Position numbers and translations under genes: made by a program. This document shows, in pieces, positions 1 through 7,153 of a stretch of DNA of 41,689 bases. How positions within the stretch are numbered: the stretch's first letter is position 1; each line of letters starts with the position of its first letter. The notes under the pieces are model-generated. The model saw nothing but the letters and a program-made list of their open reading frames with translations, had not been told where the DNA came from and searched no databases. Origin of the DNA: Verrucomicrobiota bacterium (lineage in GTDB: Bacteria; Verrucomicrobiota; Verrucomicrobiia; Chthoniobacterales; Terrimicrobiaceae); assembly GCA_026398275.1 (NCBI GenBank), contig JAPLTF010000071.1:1-41689 (forward strand), read 5' to 3'.

Positions 1-202
1 GCCCGTGCAGTGCCTTCTCCTGGCGGGAATCGCCCGGGCGCGTGAGCGCGACCTCGGTGCCTTCGACCTTGGCTTTGATGGGGGCTGGCAGAACCCACAC
101 CAGCTTCCGCCTAGGACCTTCCACAGTGACGGATCCGGACTCGGAAACCGAGACCTTCACCTTCGCGGGAAGCGTGATTTTTTTGTTGCCGATACGTGAC
201 AT
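1..202 (-). CDS. rplF: 50S ribosomal protein L6, 5' part (cut by window edge)
   Basis: Large-subunit protein that binds 23S rRNA near the factor-binding site. The first 67 codons are visible, starting MSRIGNKKITLPAKVKV, the standard L6 N-terminus, and continuing through SGSVTVEGPRRKL. The rest lies outside the window. The ATG (complement of 200-202) is one base from the S8 stop, so it is probably translated by coupling. It is the last gene of the ribosomal operon visible here. Identification is by family recognition and position after S8, the usual spc-operon order. Confidence 0.95.
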   Translation of the reverse strand, partial: MSRIGNKKITLPAKVKVSVSESGSVTVEGPRRKLVWVLPAPIKAKVEGTEVALTRPGDSRQEKALHG

Positions 203-203
203 G

Positions 204-593
204 TTACCAGATGTAGGCGAGCACTTCGCCGCCCACGTTTTGTTTGCGCGCTTCCTGGCCAGAGAGCACTCCCCGCGGAGTCGAGAGCACCGCGATGCCC
301 ATGCCGCCGAGGACGCGGGGAATTTCCCCCGCACCCACATAGCGGCGCAGACCGGGGCGGCTCACCCGCTTGAGACCGGTGATGGCGCTGGTTTTGTTGA
401 TGAACTTTGTGCGGATTTTCAGCTGCGGATGCTTCTCGGTCGTATCGAGTTCGTAGTCGTTGATGTAGCCTTCCTTCTTGAGGATTTTGGCGACTTCGCT
501 CTTAAGCTTCGAATACGGCATCTTGAATTCGGATTTCTTGGCACCGGCGGCGTTGCGCAACCGGGTCAGAAGGTCTGCGATGGGATCATTCAT
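204..593 (-). CDS. rpsH: 30S ribosomal protein S8
   Basis: Small-subunit primary binding protein for the central domain of 16S rRNA, and in other bacteria the translational repressor of the spc operon. The product is 129 residues, the normal length. It starts MNDPIADLLTRLRNA, the classic S8 N-terminus, and ends GGEVLAYIW with the conserved glycine-rich C-terminus. The open frame extends 14 codons further upstream, but that part overlaps the L5 stop region and is unlike S8, so the ATG at 593 is chosen. The gap to L5 is only 13 bases, so S14, usually encoded here, is absent. Confidence 0.97.
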   Translation of the reverse strand: MNDPIADLLTRLRNAAGAKKSEFKMPYSKLKSEVAKILKKEGYINDYELDTTEKHPQLKIRTKFINKTSAITGLKRVSRPGLRRYVGAGEIPRVLGGMGIAVLSTPRGVLSGQEARKQNVGGEVLAYIW

Positions 594-606
594 GGCTTGT
601 GGGTCC

Positions 607-1197
607 TCAGGCGGCGGCTTCCGCGACCTTGGCAACTGCTTTCTTGGCTTTGTCGGCGAACGGCATTCCGAGTTCGCTCAGGAGGGACTTCGCCTCCTCG
701 TTGGTGTGGGCCGTCGTGACGATCGTCACGTCGAATCCGATGTTCTTCTTGATGCGGTCGAGCTCGATCTCCGGGAAAATCGACTGGTCGGAAACCCCCA
801 GCGTGTAGTTGCCGTGGCCGTCAAACGCGCGGGTCGAGACGCCGCGAAAATCGCGGATGCGCGGGAGCGCGGTTTTGATCAGGCGCTCGAGGAACTCATA
901 CATGATGCGGCCGCGGAGCGTGACCTTGGCTCCGATCGCCTGATTGTCACGGAGCTTGAAATTCGAGATCGCCTTTTTGGACACCGTGGTGAGCGGCTTC
1001 TGGCCGGTGATCGTGGTGAGGTCGGTCTTCGCAATTTCGAGCGCCTCCTTCGTGTCCGGGGCCGAGCCGATGCAGGTGTTGACGACGACCTTCGAGACCT
1101 TCGGGATCTCGTTCAGGTTTTTATACCCGTGTTTTTCGCGCAGGGCGGGAACGATGCGGGTCTTGTATTCGATGAGAAGTTCGGGTTCCTGGATCAT
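607..1197 (-). CDS. rplE: 50S ribosomal protein L5
   Basis: Large-subunit protein that binds 5S rRNA and contacts P-site tRNA. The product is 196 residues, somewhat longer than the usual ~180 because of an Ala/Lys-rich C-terminal tail. Family hallmarks are PKVSKVVVNTCIG near residues 33-45, ITGQKPLTT, KVTLRGRIMYEFLERL, and the distal FPEIELDRIKKNIGFDVTIVT-type segment. The start lies 3 bases downstream of the L14/L24 chimera stop. The next gene downstream is S8; S14 is missing from between them. Confidence 0.97.
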   Translation of the reverse strand: MIQEPELLIEYKTRIVPALREKHGYKNLNEIPKVSKVVVNTCIGSAPDTKEALEIAKTDLTTITGQKPLTTVSKKAISNFKLRDNQAIGAKVTLRGRIMYEFLERLIKTALPRIRDFRGVSTRAFDGHGNYTLGVSDQSIFPEIELDRIKKNIGFDVTIVTTAHTNEEAKSLLSELGMPFADKAKKAVAKVAEAAA

Positions 1198-1200
1198 GGC

Positions 1201-1749
1201 TTAGGCGGCCTTCTTTTTGGCGGGTTTGTCGGTGGCGGCCTTTTCGACCAGCTTGACGTTCGAGATATGGAGCGGGCCCTCGCGCTCGATGATCGCACCG
1301 TTCGGCTGGTCCTGGGTTTTGCGCTGGTGCTTTTTGATCATGCGGACGCCCTCGACGATCACCTGGTTTTTGGCCGCGAGGATCTGAAGGATCTTGCCGC
1401 TGGCGCCTTTGTGGTTGCCGGAGATCACCTGGACGATGTCGCCGCGACGGACACCGAAGATGCGGGTGCCGCGCGGGGTCATGTCCTTGTCGATGATGAC
1501 GATCGCGTTGTTGTCGAAGCGAAGATATGAGCCGTCCTCCCGGCGGACGGGCTGGCGGGTGCGGACGACCACGGCGCGGACGACGTCGCCCTTTTTGACG
1601 GTGCCGCCCGAGGAGGCCTCCTTGACGTTTGCGGTGATGATGTCGCCGACGTGGGCGTTGGCCGAAGCCTTGCCGATGACGCCGATCATGGTGGCCATGC
1701 GGGCGCCGGTATTGTCGGCCACATCGATGCGGGTGCGGAGCTGGATCAT
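1201..1749 (-). CDS. Chimeric ribosomal protein: L14 residues 1-99 fused in frame to L24
   Basis: Residues 1-99 are ribosomal protein L14 (uL14): MIQ start, [32 protein letters not shown], and the block ending PRGTRIFG. In normal L14 (about 122 residues) this block is followed by a conserved helical C-terminus beginning PVxRELR. Here the very next residues, [16 protein letters not shown], are the start of L24 (uL24), which continues through its KOW motif, VIVEGV, IKKH and [10 protein letters not shown] to a Lys/Ala tail. The L14 C-terminus, its stop codon and the L24 start codon are all absent. The junction lies near 1449-1458, stays in frame, and shows no stop. The gene occupies the normal L14-L24 slot between S17 and L5. 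It is either a true deletion fusion or an assembly error. No separate L14 or L24 is seen in the window. Confidence 0.9.
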   Translation of the reverse strand: MIQLRTRIDVADNTGARMATMIGVIGKASANAHVGDIITANVKEASSGGTVKKGDVVRAVVVRTRQPVRREDGSYLRFDNNAIVIIDKDMTPRGTRIFGVRRGDIVQVISGNHKGASGKILQILAAKNQVIVEGVRMIKKHQRKTQDQPNGAIIEREGPLHISNVKLVEKAATDKPAKKKAA

Positions 1750-1750
1750 G

Positions 1751-2038
1751 TTAGTGCCTGAGCATTTCGACCAGGCGCCAGCGTTTTTGGCGGCTGAGAG
1801 GACGGGTTTCCATGATGCTCACGCGGTCGCCGATCTTGGCTTCGTTCTTCTCGTCGTGGGCATGAAATTTGGAGACGTGCTTGGTGATTTTGCCGAACTT
1901 CGGATGTGGCACGCGGGTGACCGTGCGGACGACGATGGTCTTGTCCATCGCGTCCGAGACGACCTCGCCGACGCGGGTTTTCCGGAGTGAGCGGCCGGGG
2001 GCGGCCTGGGGTTCGGGAGTGGTGATGGTTTCGCTCAT
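1751..2038 (-). CDS. rpsQ: 30S ribosomal protein S17
   Basis: Small-subunit primary rRNA-binding protein with an OB fold. The product is 95 residues. The core starts at about residue 18 ([20 protein letters not shown]) and contains the HPKFGK and KFHAHDE motifs, then [20 protein letters not shown], all typical of S17. The first ~17 residues (rich in Thr, Pro and Ala) are an extension beyond the common form. It lies one base upstream of the L14/L24 chimera and directly abuts the L29 stop. Confidence 0.97.
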   Translation of the reverse strand: MSETITTPEPQAAPGRSLRKTRVGEVVSDAMDKTIVVRTVTRVPHPKFGKITKHVSKFHAHDEKNEAKIGDRVSIMETRPLSRQKRWRLVEMLRH

Positions 2039-2242
2039 TTACTTGACGGGTGTTGGACGTGTCTTTTTGGTGAGCACGGTTTCAATTCTGGCGATATTGC
2101 GGCGCAGGGCGTGAAGCATGTGAGGCTTCTCAAGCTGGCCGCTCTGCTGTTGCACGCGAAGGTTGAAGATCTCCTCGCGCAGCTCGCGCTTGCGGGAGAG
2201 AAGTTCTTTGGCGGTGAGTTCTTTGATTTCAGCGATCTTCAT
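2039..2242 (-). CDS. rpmC: 50S ribosomal protein L29
   Basis: Small two-helix large-subunit protein at the peptide exit tunnel, where signal recognition particle and trigger factor dock. The product is 67 residues, the normal size. Typical elements are KIAEIKELTAKELLSRKREL, the FNLRVQQQSGQLEKPH block and RRNIARIETVL. It sits between L16 and S17, the canonical order, and abuts the S17 start with no spacer. Confidence 0.96.
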   Translation of the reverse strand: MKIAEIKELTAKELLSRKRELREEIFNLRVQQQSGQLEKPHMLHALRRNIARIETVLTKKTRPTPVK

Positions 2243-2250
2243 GGCGTGGA

Positions 2251-2670
2251 TCAGCCTGCGTGGTGGCGGGCGATGAAGCGGGTGCGAACCGGTAGTTTGT
2301 TGGCCGCGAGGCGCAGGGATTCGCGGGCGACGGTCTCGGAGACGCCGTCGAGTTCAAAAAGGATGTTTCCCGGGCGCACGACGGCGACCCAGTATTCCGG
2401 CTGGCCTTTGCCTTTACCCATTCGGGTTTCCGGCGGACGGGCGGTGACGGATTTGTCGGGGAAGATCCGGATCCAAAGCTTGCCCTTGCGTTTCATGTTG
2501 CGGGTGAGCGCGACGCGGGCGGCTTCAATCTGGGTATTGGTGATCCAGGCGCGTTCCAGCGTCTGAAGACCGAATTCTCCGAAGTCGATGTGGATATTGC
2601 GTGAGGCGAGGCCCTTGCGGCTTCCCCGCTGGGTCTTGCGATACTTCACGCGTTTTGGCAAAAGTGGCAT
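2251..2670 (-). CDS. rplP: 50S ribosomal protein L16
   Basis: Large-subunit protein near the A-site tRNA elbow, required for late 50S assembly. The product is 139 residues, close to the usual 137-138. It begins [16 protein letters not shown] and shows [30 protein letters not shown] and the MGKGKG loop, all diagnostic. Thirty-two bases separate it from S3 and eight from L29. Confidence 0.97.
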   Translation of the reverse strand: MPLLPKRVKYRKTQRGSRKGLASRNIHIDFGEFGLQTLERAWITNTQIEAARVALTRNMKRKGKLWIRIFPDKSVTARPPETRMGKGKGQPEYWVAVVRPGNILFELDGVSETVARESLRLAANKLPVRTRFIARHHAG

Positions 2671-2702
2671 GTGAGGTCCCTTCTAAAAAGTTGGAGATTC
2701 GA

Positions 2703-3398
2703 TCAGGCGGCTGGCTCGAATGTTTCCTTGGGTTCAGGTTTGCGGGAGGCTTCAGCTTTTTCAGCTTCCACGACTTCCTGCTTCTTGCAGATCCAGCACT
2801 TGATGCCGATCTTTCCGGCAACGGTCATGGCTTCGGTGAAACCGTAGTCAATCGGTGTGCGGAGAGTGTGGAGGGGGACTTTGCCCTCGCGATACCATTC
2901 GGTACGGGCGATTTCGGCGCCGCCGAGGCGGCCCGAGGCGCGGATCTTGATTCCGAGAGCGCCCTGCTCCATGGAGATCTGGACGGCGCGCTTCATGGCG
3001 CGGCGGAAGGAGATGCGGCGCTCGAGCTGGGAGGCGACGTTTTCGGCGACGAGCTGGGCGTCGAGGTCCGGGCTCTTGATTTCGACGATGTCGATCTTGA
3101 CGGATTTTCCACCGGCGAGATCGCTGACCTCCTTGGTGAGGTTTTCGATTTCCGAACCGCGGCGTCCGATGACGACTCCGGGGCGGGCCGTGTGGATCGT
3201 GACGCGCAGGCTGTTCCAGGCGCGCTCGATCACGATGCGGGCGACGGCCGCCTGCTTGAGTTTCTTTTTGAGCGATTCACGGATCTTGGCGTCGGCGAGA
3301 AGGTAGTCGGCAAAATCTTTGCGCGAGGCATACCAGCGCGATCCCCAGTCACGGGTGATCGGGAGGCGGAATCCGATTGGATTGACTTTTTGTCCCAT
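2703..3398 (-). CDS. rpsC: 30S ribosomal protein S3
   Basis: Small-subunit protein at the mRNA entry channel with helicase-associated KH domain. The product is 231 residues. It starts [20 protein letters not shown], contains the KH-type segment [15 protein letters not shown], and ends in the C-terminal domain with [18 protein letters not shown] and IGIKCWICK, followed by an acidic, Pro-rich tail. The start codon lies 3 bases after the L22 stop, indicating coupled translation. Confidence 0.97.
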   Translation of the reverse strand: MGQKVNPIGFRLPITRDWGSRWYASRKDFADYLLADAKIRESLKKKLKQAAVARIVIERAWNSLRVTIHTARPGVVIGRRGSEIENLTKEVSDLAGGKSVKIDIVEIKSPDLDAQLVAENVASQLERRISFRRAMKRAVQISMEQGALGIKIRASGRLGGAEIARTEWYREGKVPLHTLRTPIDYGFTEAMTVAGKIGIKCWICKKQEVVEAEKAEASRKPEPKETFEPAA

Positions 3399-3401
3399 GG
3401 T

Positions 3402-3860
3402 TTACTCCTTGGAATCCGCGGCGGGGGCGGATGTTTCTGTGGCTGGCTCTGCGGGAGCCGGTTTTGCGGTCGCTTTTTTGGAGCGGGGCTTTTTGGTTTT
3501 GGCCGCTGGCTCGCGGCGTTTGATTTCGATTTCGTCGGTGAGAGTGATGCGGATGTGGCTGGTCCGTTTGCGGATCGGGCCGGCGCTGCCGCGGGCTTTC
3601 GGCTGCGAGCGCTTGAACGTCGGCCCCTCGCCCACGATGGCTTCCTGGACAACGAGGCTGGCGGCGCTGAGGTTGTTGTTGTTCTCGGCGTTGGCGATCG
3701 CGCTCTTGAGCGTCTTGATGACAAGCAAGGCGGCCTTTTTGGGGGTGAAGCGGAGGATGTCCAAGGCATCCGTTGCCGGAAGGCCCTGGATGGCACGGGT
3801 GACCTCGCGCGCCTTGAAGGCGGAGATCCTCGCAAATTTGTAACTGGATTTTACCTGCAT
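3402..3860 (-). CDS. rplV: 50S ribosomal protein L22 with low-complexity tail
   Basis: Large-subunit protein whose hairpin lines the peptide exit tunnel. The globular part is residues 1 to ~112: KFARISAFKAREVTRAIQGL, LLVIKTLKSAIANAENN, and the RARGSAGPIRKRTSHIRITL hairpin segment. Residues ~113-152 are a Lys/Pro/Ala/Glu-rich tail not found in typical L22. The gene follows the secreted coiled-coil gene with a 21-base gap, whereas in most bacteria it directly follows S19. Confidence 0.96.
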   Translation of the reverse strand: MQVKSSYKFARISAFKAREVTRAIQGLPATDALDILRFTPKKAALLVIKTLKSAIANAENNNNLSAASLVVQEAIVGEGPTFKRSQPKARGSAGPIRKRTSHIRITLTDEIEIKRREPAAKTKKPRSKKATAKPAPAEPATETSAPAADSKE

Positions 3861-3881
3861 GTCGTTGTTGGTTTTGGAAAT

Positions 3882-4667
3882 TTATTGTTTGGCATCCACC
3901 CGGAGGCGGTCGCCGGTTTTCACGGTTTCTTTTTCTGACTCGAGATTTTGAATCACTGCTCCACTGATGCGGTCCCTGACATCCACGACCCGCACATTTC
4001 CGATCCTGCGGTTGTCGCGCCAGACCTGGAATGGCATTCCTACCTTGACGCCGTGTTTGGCGCCGATGTTGGCGACGACCAGCGAGAGGTCCTCCTTGGT
4101 GTCCACGACCATTCCGTCCGAGAGCGTGGCTTCGATGCTCTGCGCTCTGGCGGCATCCGGGGTTCCGAGAATTTCACTGGTCTTCCGCAGCTCGGCCTCG
4201 ACGGCCATTCGTGCCTGCGGGTTGATGCCTTCGGTGGTCTTGATGAGGACCTGGATACTTTCCGAGAGCCGGACCAGCTGGTTCACAGCATCCTCGTTCT
4301 GCTTTTTGAGCAGGCGAAGGTCGCGGACCGCGGCGAGAAGCCGCTGCTCGACTTTTTCCGGCTCCTTGTCGAGGCCGGCGAGCCCGTAGGCGTCCAGTTT
4401 GAGCTGGAGTTCGGCGGCCTGGCGCTTGAAGACCTCGGATTCGTTATTGGCCATCGCCAGACTGTCGGTGAGGGCCTTGATCGAGGTGCGCGCCAGAACC
4501 AGCTTTTCCTCCAAGCTGCCATGGTCGTTCTCATCCGGAGCAGGGATCGAGATCTCCTGCCCCAGAGGGACTGATTCAAAATCTTTCAAAGAGCGGTTGT
4601 CCTGGGCCGATGATCCGAAGATCCCCGGCAGGACGATGAATGCTGCCGCCGTGGCGACAACTTTCAT
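3882..4667 (-). CDS. Secreted coiled-coil protein embedded in the ribosomal operon, function unknown
   Basis: I do not recognise a named family. The 261-residue product starts with a signal-peptide-like segment (MKVVATAAAFIVLPGIFGSSAQ) predicted to send it out of the cytoplasm. Residues ~50-160 are rich in heptad-like Leu/Ala/Glu/Gln and should form a coiled coil (ARTSIKALTDSLAMA, LLAAVRDLRLLKKQ). The last ~85 residues look like a small beta domain (VANIGAKHGVKVGMPFQVWR, RIGNVRVVDVRDRISGAVI). Its ATG lies 3 bases after the S19 stop and it is followed 21 bases later by L22, so it is co-transcribed with ribosomal proteins. A periplasmic or envelope role is inferred from the signal sequence. Confidence 0.85.
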   Translation of the reverse strand: MKVVATAAAFIVLPGIFGSSAQDNRSLKDFESVPLGQEISIPAPDENDHGSLEEKLVLARTSIKALTDSLAMANNESEVFKRQAAELQLKLDAYGLAGLDKEPEKVEQRLLAAVRDLRLLKKQNEDAVNQLVRLSESIQVLIKTTEGINPQARMAVEAELRKTSEILGTPDAARAQSIEATLSDGMVVDTKEDLSLVVANIGAKHGVKVGMPFQVWRDNRRIGNVRVVDVRDRISGAVIQNLESEKETVKTGDRLRVDAKQ

Positions 4668-4670
4668 GGG

Positions 4671-4949
4671 TTATTTGGTCACTTTTGCGGTGTGAGAACC
4701 GTGTTTCTTAAAGATGCGCGTCGGGGAAAATTCCCCCAACTTGTGTCCGACCATGTTCTCCGTCACAAAGACCGGGATGAACGTTTTGCCGTTGTGCACA
4801 TTGAACGTGTGCCCGACAAAGTCGGGGGTCACCGTGCTGCGGCGCGACCAGGTTTTGATCGGTTTCTTGATGCCGGAGTCGTTCATCCGGTCAATTTTGT
4901 CGAGGAGTTTCCACTCGACGAACGGGCCTTTTTTTAGGGAGCGTGCCAT
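4671..4949 (-). CDS. rpsS: 30S ribosomal protein S19
   Basis: Small-subunit head protein that forms a complex with S13 and binds 16S rRNA. The product is 92 residues, the usual size. It starts [19 protein letters not shown] and contains [20 protein letters not shown] and [11 protein letters not shown], the standard S19 signature. It is two bases downstream of L2 and three bases upstream of the secreted coiled-coil gene. Confidence 0.97.
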   Translation of the reverse strand: MARSLKKGPFVEWKLLDKIDRMNDSGIKKPIKTWSRRSTVTPDFVGHTFNVHNGKTFIPVFVTENMVGHKLGEFSPTRIFKKHGSHTAKVTK

Positions 4950-4951
4950 GG

Positions 4952-5800
4952 TTAGTTTTTAGCTTTGGCCTTGCGGCGCTGGACAATAAAGGTGTCGGAA
5001 GGCTTGTGTTTGCGGCGGGTTTTGAACCCCTTCGCGAGCTGGCCCCACGGGGACATCGGATGGTGGCGTCCGCCACCGCCCTTGCTCTTGCCCTGGCCGC
5101 CCCCCATCGGGTGATCCACCGGGTTCATGACCATACCGCGGACATGCGGACGGCGTCCGAGCCAGCGGGTGCGCCCGGCCTTGCCTGCGGAGACGTTCAT
5201 GTGGTCGGTGTTTCCCACCTGGCCCATCGTCGCGTAGCAGTTTTCGTTGATTTTGCGGATTTCTCCCGAGGCGAGCTTCACGAGGGCGAAGCCTCCTTCG
5301 CGGTTGGCGAGGACGGCCACCGAGCCAGCGCTGCGGATGATCTGGCCGCCGCGGCCGGGGGTGAGCTCGACGTTGTGAATCGAGGATCCGAGAGGGATGG
5401 CTTTGAGCGGGAGGGCGTTTCCGACCGAGGGATCGACCTTTTCGCCCGCACTGATCTTCGTTCCGACTTCGAGGCCGACAGGAGCGAGGATGTAGGCCTT
5501 TTCGCCATCCGTGTATTGGAGGAGAGCGAGGCGGGCTGAGCGGTTCGGATCGTATTCGATCGCGAGAACCTCGGCGACGATATCGCGTTTCGAGCGCTTG
5601 AAATCAATGATCCGGTAGCGGCGCTTGTGGCCTCCGCCGCGGTGGCGCATGGTCATGCGGCCCTGGTTGTTGCGGCCGCCGGTGCGCTTGATCGACTCGG
5701 TCAGAGTCTTTTCCGGTTTGTCTTTGGTGATCTCGGCAAAATCCGGCAGCGCCTTGAAGCGGCTGGCGGGAGTGAGAGGTCTGAAAGTCTTGAGTCCCAT
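4952..5800 (-). CDS. rplB: 50S ribosomal protein L2
   Basis: Large-subunit core protein needed for subunit association and peptidyl-transferase activity. The product is 282 residues (typical ~275). Signature segments are [45 protein letters not shown], and the C-terminal block [19 protein letters not shown] with the conserved histidine. It is nine bases after L23 and two before S19. Confidence 0.98.
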   Translation of the reverse strand: MGLKTFRPLTPASRFKALPDFAEITKDKPEKTLTESIKRTGGRNNQGRMTMRHRGGGHKRRYRIIDFKRSKRDIVAEVLAIEYDPNRSARLALLQYTDGEKAYILAPVGLEVGTKISAGEKVDPSVGNALPLKAIPLGSSIHNVELTPGRGGQIIRSAGSVAVLANREGGFALVKLASGEIRKINENCYATMGQVGNTDHMNVSAGKAGRTRWLGRRPHVRGMVMNPVDHPMGGGQGKSKGGGGRHHPMSPWGQLAKGFKTRRKHKPSDTFIVQRRKAKAKN

Positions 5801-5809
5801 GGTAGTTCC

Positions 5810-6094
5810 TTAGACGAGGTCGAGTTTTTCGCCGGCTTTGAGCGTGACGATGGCCTTTTTCCAGTGCGGGCGGCGGCCGAAGTCGGCCTTGCGCTCGCGC
5901 TTTTTCTTGCCGGCGTAGTTGGCGGTATTCACGTCGAGGACCTTCTTTTTGAAGATCACTTCGATCGCGCGCTTGATCTGGAGCTTGTTGGCGGCCGGGC
6001 TGACGCGGAAGACGTATTTGTTGAGCTTTTCCGAGAGGAGCGTGGCCTTCTCGGTCAGGATGACAGTTTGGATATGGTCGTGGACTTCGTTCAT
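5810..6094 (-). CDS. rplW: 50S ribosomal protein L23
   Basis: Large-subunit protein at the exit tunnel and docking site for trigger factor. The product is 94 residues. It shows VILTEKATLLSEKLNKYVF, the KLQIKRAIEVIFKKKVLDVNT segment, and the Lys/Arg-rich KKKRERKADFGRRPHWKKAIV region typical of L23. Its start overlaps the L4 stop by the 4-base ATGA, so the two are translationally coupled. Confidence 0.97.
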   Translation of the reverse strand: MNEVHDHIQTVILTEKATLLSEKLNKYVFRVSPAANKLQIKRAIEVIFKKKVLDVNTANYAGKKKRERKADFGRRPHWKKAIVTLKAGEKLDLV

Positions 6095-6708
6095 GACGCG
6101 AGCCTTTCGGAGAGTTTTTCGAGGGCGTCCCTGGTGAGGACAATTTTGTCGAAGGCGAGGAGCTGTTCCGTGTTCACGTCATCCGCGCGGGTGAGCTGGG
6201 CATTGGAGACATTCCGGGCCGCCTTGAAGGTGACTTCATCGAAGCCGACCGAGACGATCAGCGTCTTGCGGGCTTTGGCGGCGGTTTCGGAGAGCAGGGC
6301 GACGAAGAGCTTGGTCTTCGGCTCGGCGACCGCGAACTTGTCGACGAGAAAAACGTCGCCGTCGAGGATCCGGGCGCTGAGGGCCTTGCGGAGGGCGAGC
6401 TTTTTGACCGCCTTCGGGGTGTTCTTTGTATAGTCGCGAGGCACCGGCCCGTGCGCCGCGCCGCCGCCGACCCAGACGGGGCTGGAAAAATATCCGGCGC
6501 GTGCGCGGCCGGTTCCTTTTTGGCGCCAGGGCTTGCGACCGGAGAGGTTGACCTCGGCCTTGGTCTTGGCGCAGGCGGTGCCGCTGCGCCGGGCTGCCTG
6601 AATGGCAACCACGACATCGTGCACGGCCTGGCGGCCTTTGGCATCTTCGGTGATCAGTTGGATTTTCGCCTTCTCTGCATCGGCGGCTGTAAGGACGGTC
6701 GCGCTCAT
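6091..6708 (-). CDS. rplD: 50S ribosomal protein L4, first gene of the operon
   Basis: Large-subunit protein that lines the exit tunnel; in Escherichia coli it also represses its own operon through the mRNA leader. The product is 205 residues from the ATG at 6706-6708. A TTG seven codons upstream is possible but weaker. Signature regions are ARRSGTACAKTKAEVNLSGR, PWRQKGTGRARAGYFSSP and GPVPRDYTKNTPKAVKKLAL. S10 and L3, usually encoded just upstream, are absent. The 5' side is a non-coding leader with hairpins and then a divergent gene. L4 overlaps L23 by 4 bases. Confidence 0.96.
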   Translation of the reverse strand: MSATVLTAADAEKAKIQLITEDAKGRQAVHDVVVAIQAARRSGTACAKTKAEVNLSGRKPWRQKGTGRARAGYFSSPVWVGGGAAHGPVPRDYTKNTPKAVKKLALRKALSARILDGDVFLVDKFAVAEPKTKLFVALLSETAAKARKTLIVSVGFDEVTFKAARNVSNAQLTRADDVNTEQLLAFDKIVLTRDALEKLSERLAS

Positions 6709-6791
6709 GGTCAATTTTGCTGCGGACAAACCGCGGCGGCGTCGTCCGTGGAGACGGCAGTTGCGTGGATGTCGGTGTGCATGTTCATTTC

Positions 6792-6820
6792 AAAAAAAGT
6801 TTCCCGTTGGCCCTTGGAAA
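6792..6820 (-). terminator. Second terminator-like hairpin in the ribosomal operon leader
   Basis: On the minus strand TTTCC (complement of 6816-6820) and GGAAA (complement of 6800-6804) can pair around an 11-base loop. A C and then seven T residues (complement of 6792-6798) follow. The stem is short and AT-rich, so on its own it is a weak intrinsic terminator. It lies about 84 bases before the L4 start and about 12 bases after the stronger hairpin at 6832-6853. Confidence 0.4.
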
Positions 6821-6831
6821 TATCCGGGGAC

Positions 6832-6853
6832 AAAAAAACCACGCTAACGTGGT
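6832..6853 (-). terminator. Intrinsic terminator or attenuator upstream of L4
   Basis: Read on the minus strand, ACCACG-TTAG-CGTGGT forms a perfect 6-bp stem with a 4-base loop (complement of 6838-6853). It is followed at once by a run of seven T (complement of 6832-6838, sharing the last stem base). This is the textbook shape of a Rho-independent terminator. No minus-strand gene ends upstream, because the neighbouring gene beyond it runs on the plus strand. An attenuator in the L4 leader is therefore the more likely role. Confidence 0.65.
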
Positions 6854-6934
6854 AGTGCGTCCGACCGAAGACTCGCGGGAGAGAGGAGTTTACGAATCGA
6901 AGTCCAACAGGCAAGAATAAAATACAGGATTATG

Positions 6935-6963
6935 AAAATATTTTTTGGCGGCCCATTTGTCTA
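6935..6963 (-). promoter_or_regulatory. Candidate sigma70 promoter of the ribosomal protein operon
   Basis: On the minus strand TAGACA (complement of 6958-6963, five of six matches to TTGACA) is followed after exactly 17 bases by TATTTT (complement of 6935-6940, four of six). Transcription would begin near 6928, leaving a leader of about 220 nt before the L4 ATG that contains both terminator-like hairpins. A second, weaker candidate (TTGCCT, 16 bases, TAAACT) lies at 6887-6914. Assigned by motif only. Confidence 0.45.
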
Positions 6964-7153
6964 TCGAAACCGCGGCTTTCGTGCCCCGGTTCATCGCGGG
7001 CGACGGGCGACAATCCGGGCATCCGACCTGCGCCTTGTTCTCGATCCCCCGAACGCGATCCCCGCCCAGTTCTCGAACTCGAAGGGTGGTGCCCCCGCTG
7101 CCCCGCGCGAAGCCCGGCTTGCCGGCGCGATCTCTCCCGGTATTCTGCTCGGC

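Larger units (their letters stand above)
6709..7153. other. Intergenic leader region between divergent rplD and the GT-C glycosyltransferase
   Basis: About 445 bases without a convincing gene. It holds the ribosomal operon leader with two terminator-like hairpins (6792-6853), a GC-rich hairpin near the L4 start (CGGAC/GTCCG on the minus strand), and candidate promoters near 6887-6963. The part from about 6965 to 7153 is in frame with the glycosyltransferase but rich in Arg/Pro codons and lacks protein-like composition, so it is treated as non-coding upstream DNA. Confidence 0.6.

Noticed and set aside
2601-3938. A 445-codon plus-strand frame across L16, S3 and L22
   Set aside because: It is a shadow of three clear ribosomal protein genes and has no family features.
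6711-6914. A 67-codon minus-strand frame upstream of L4 (possible leader peptide)
   Set aside because: It starts at TTG within a candidate promoter, spans both terminator hairpins, and shows no conserved pattern.
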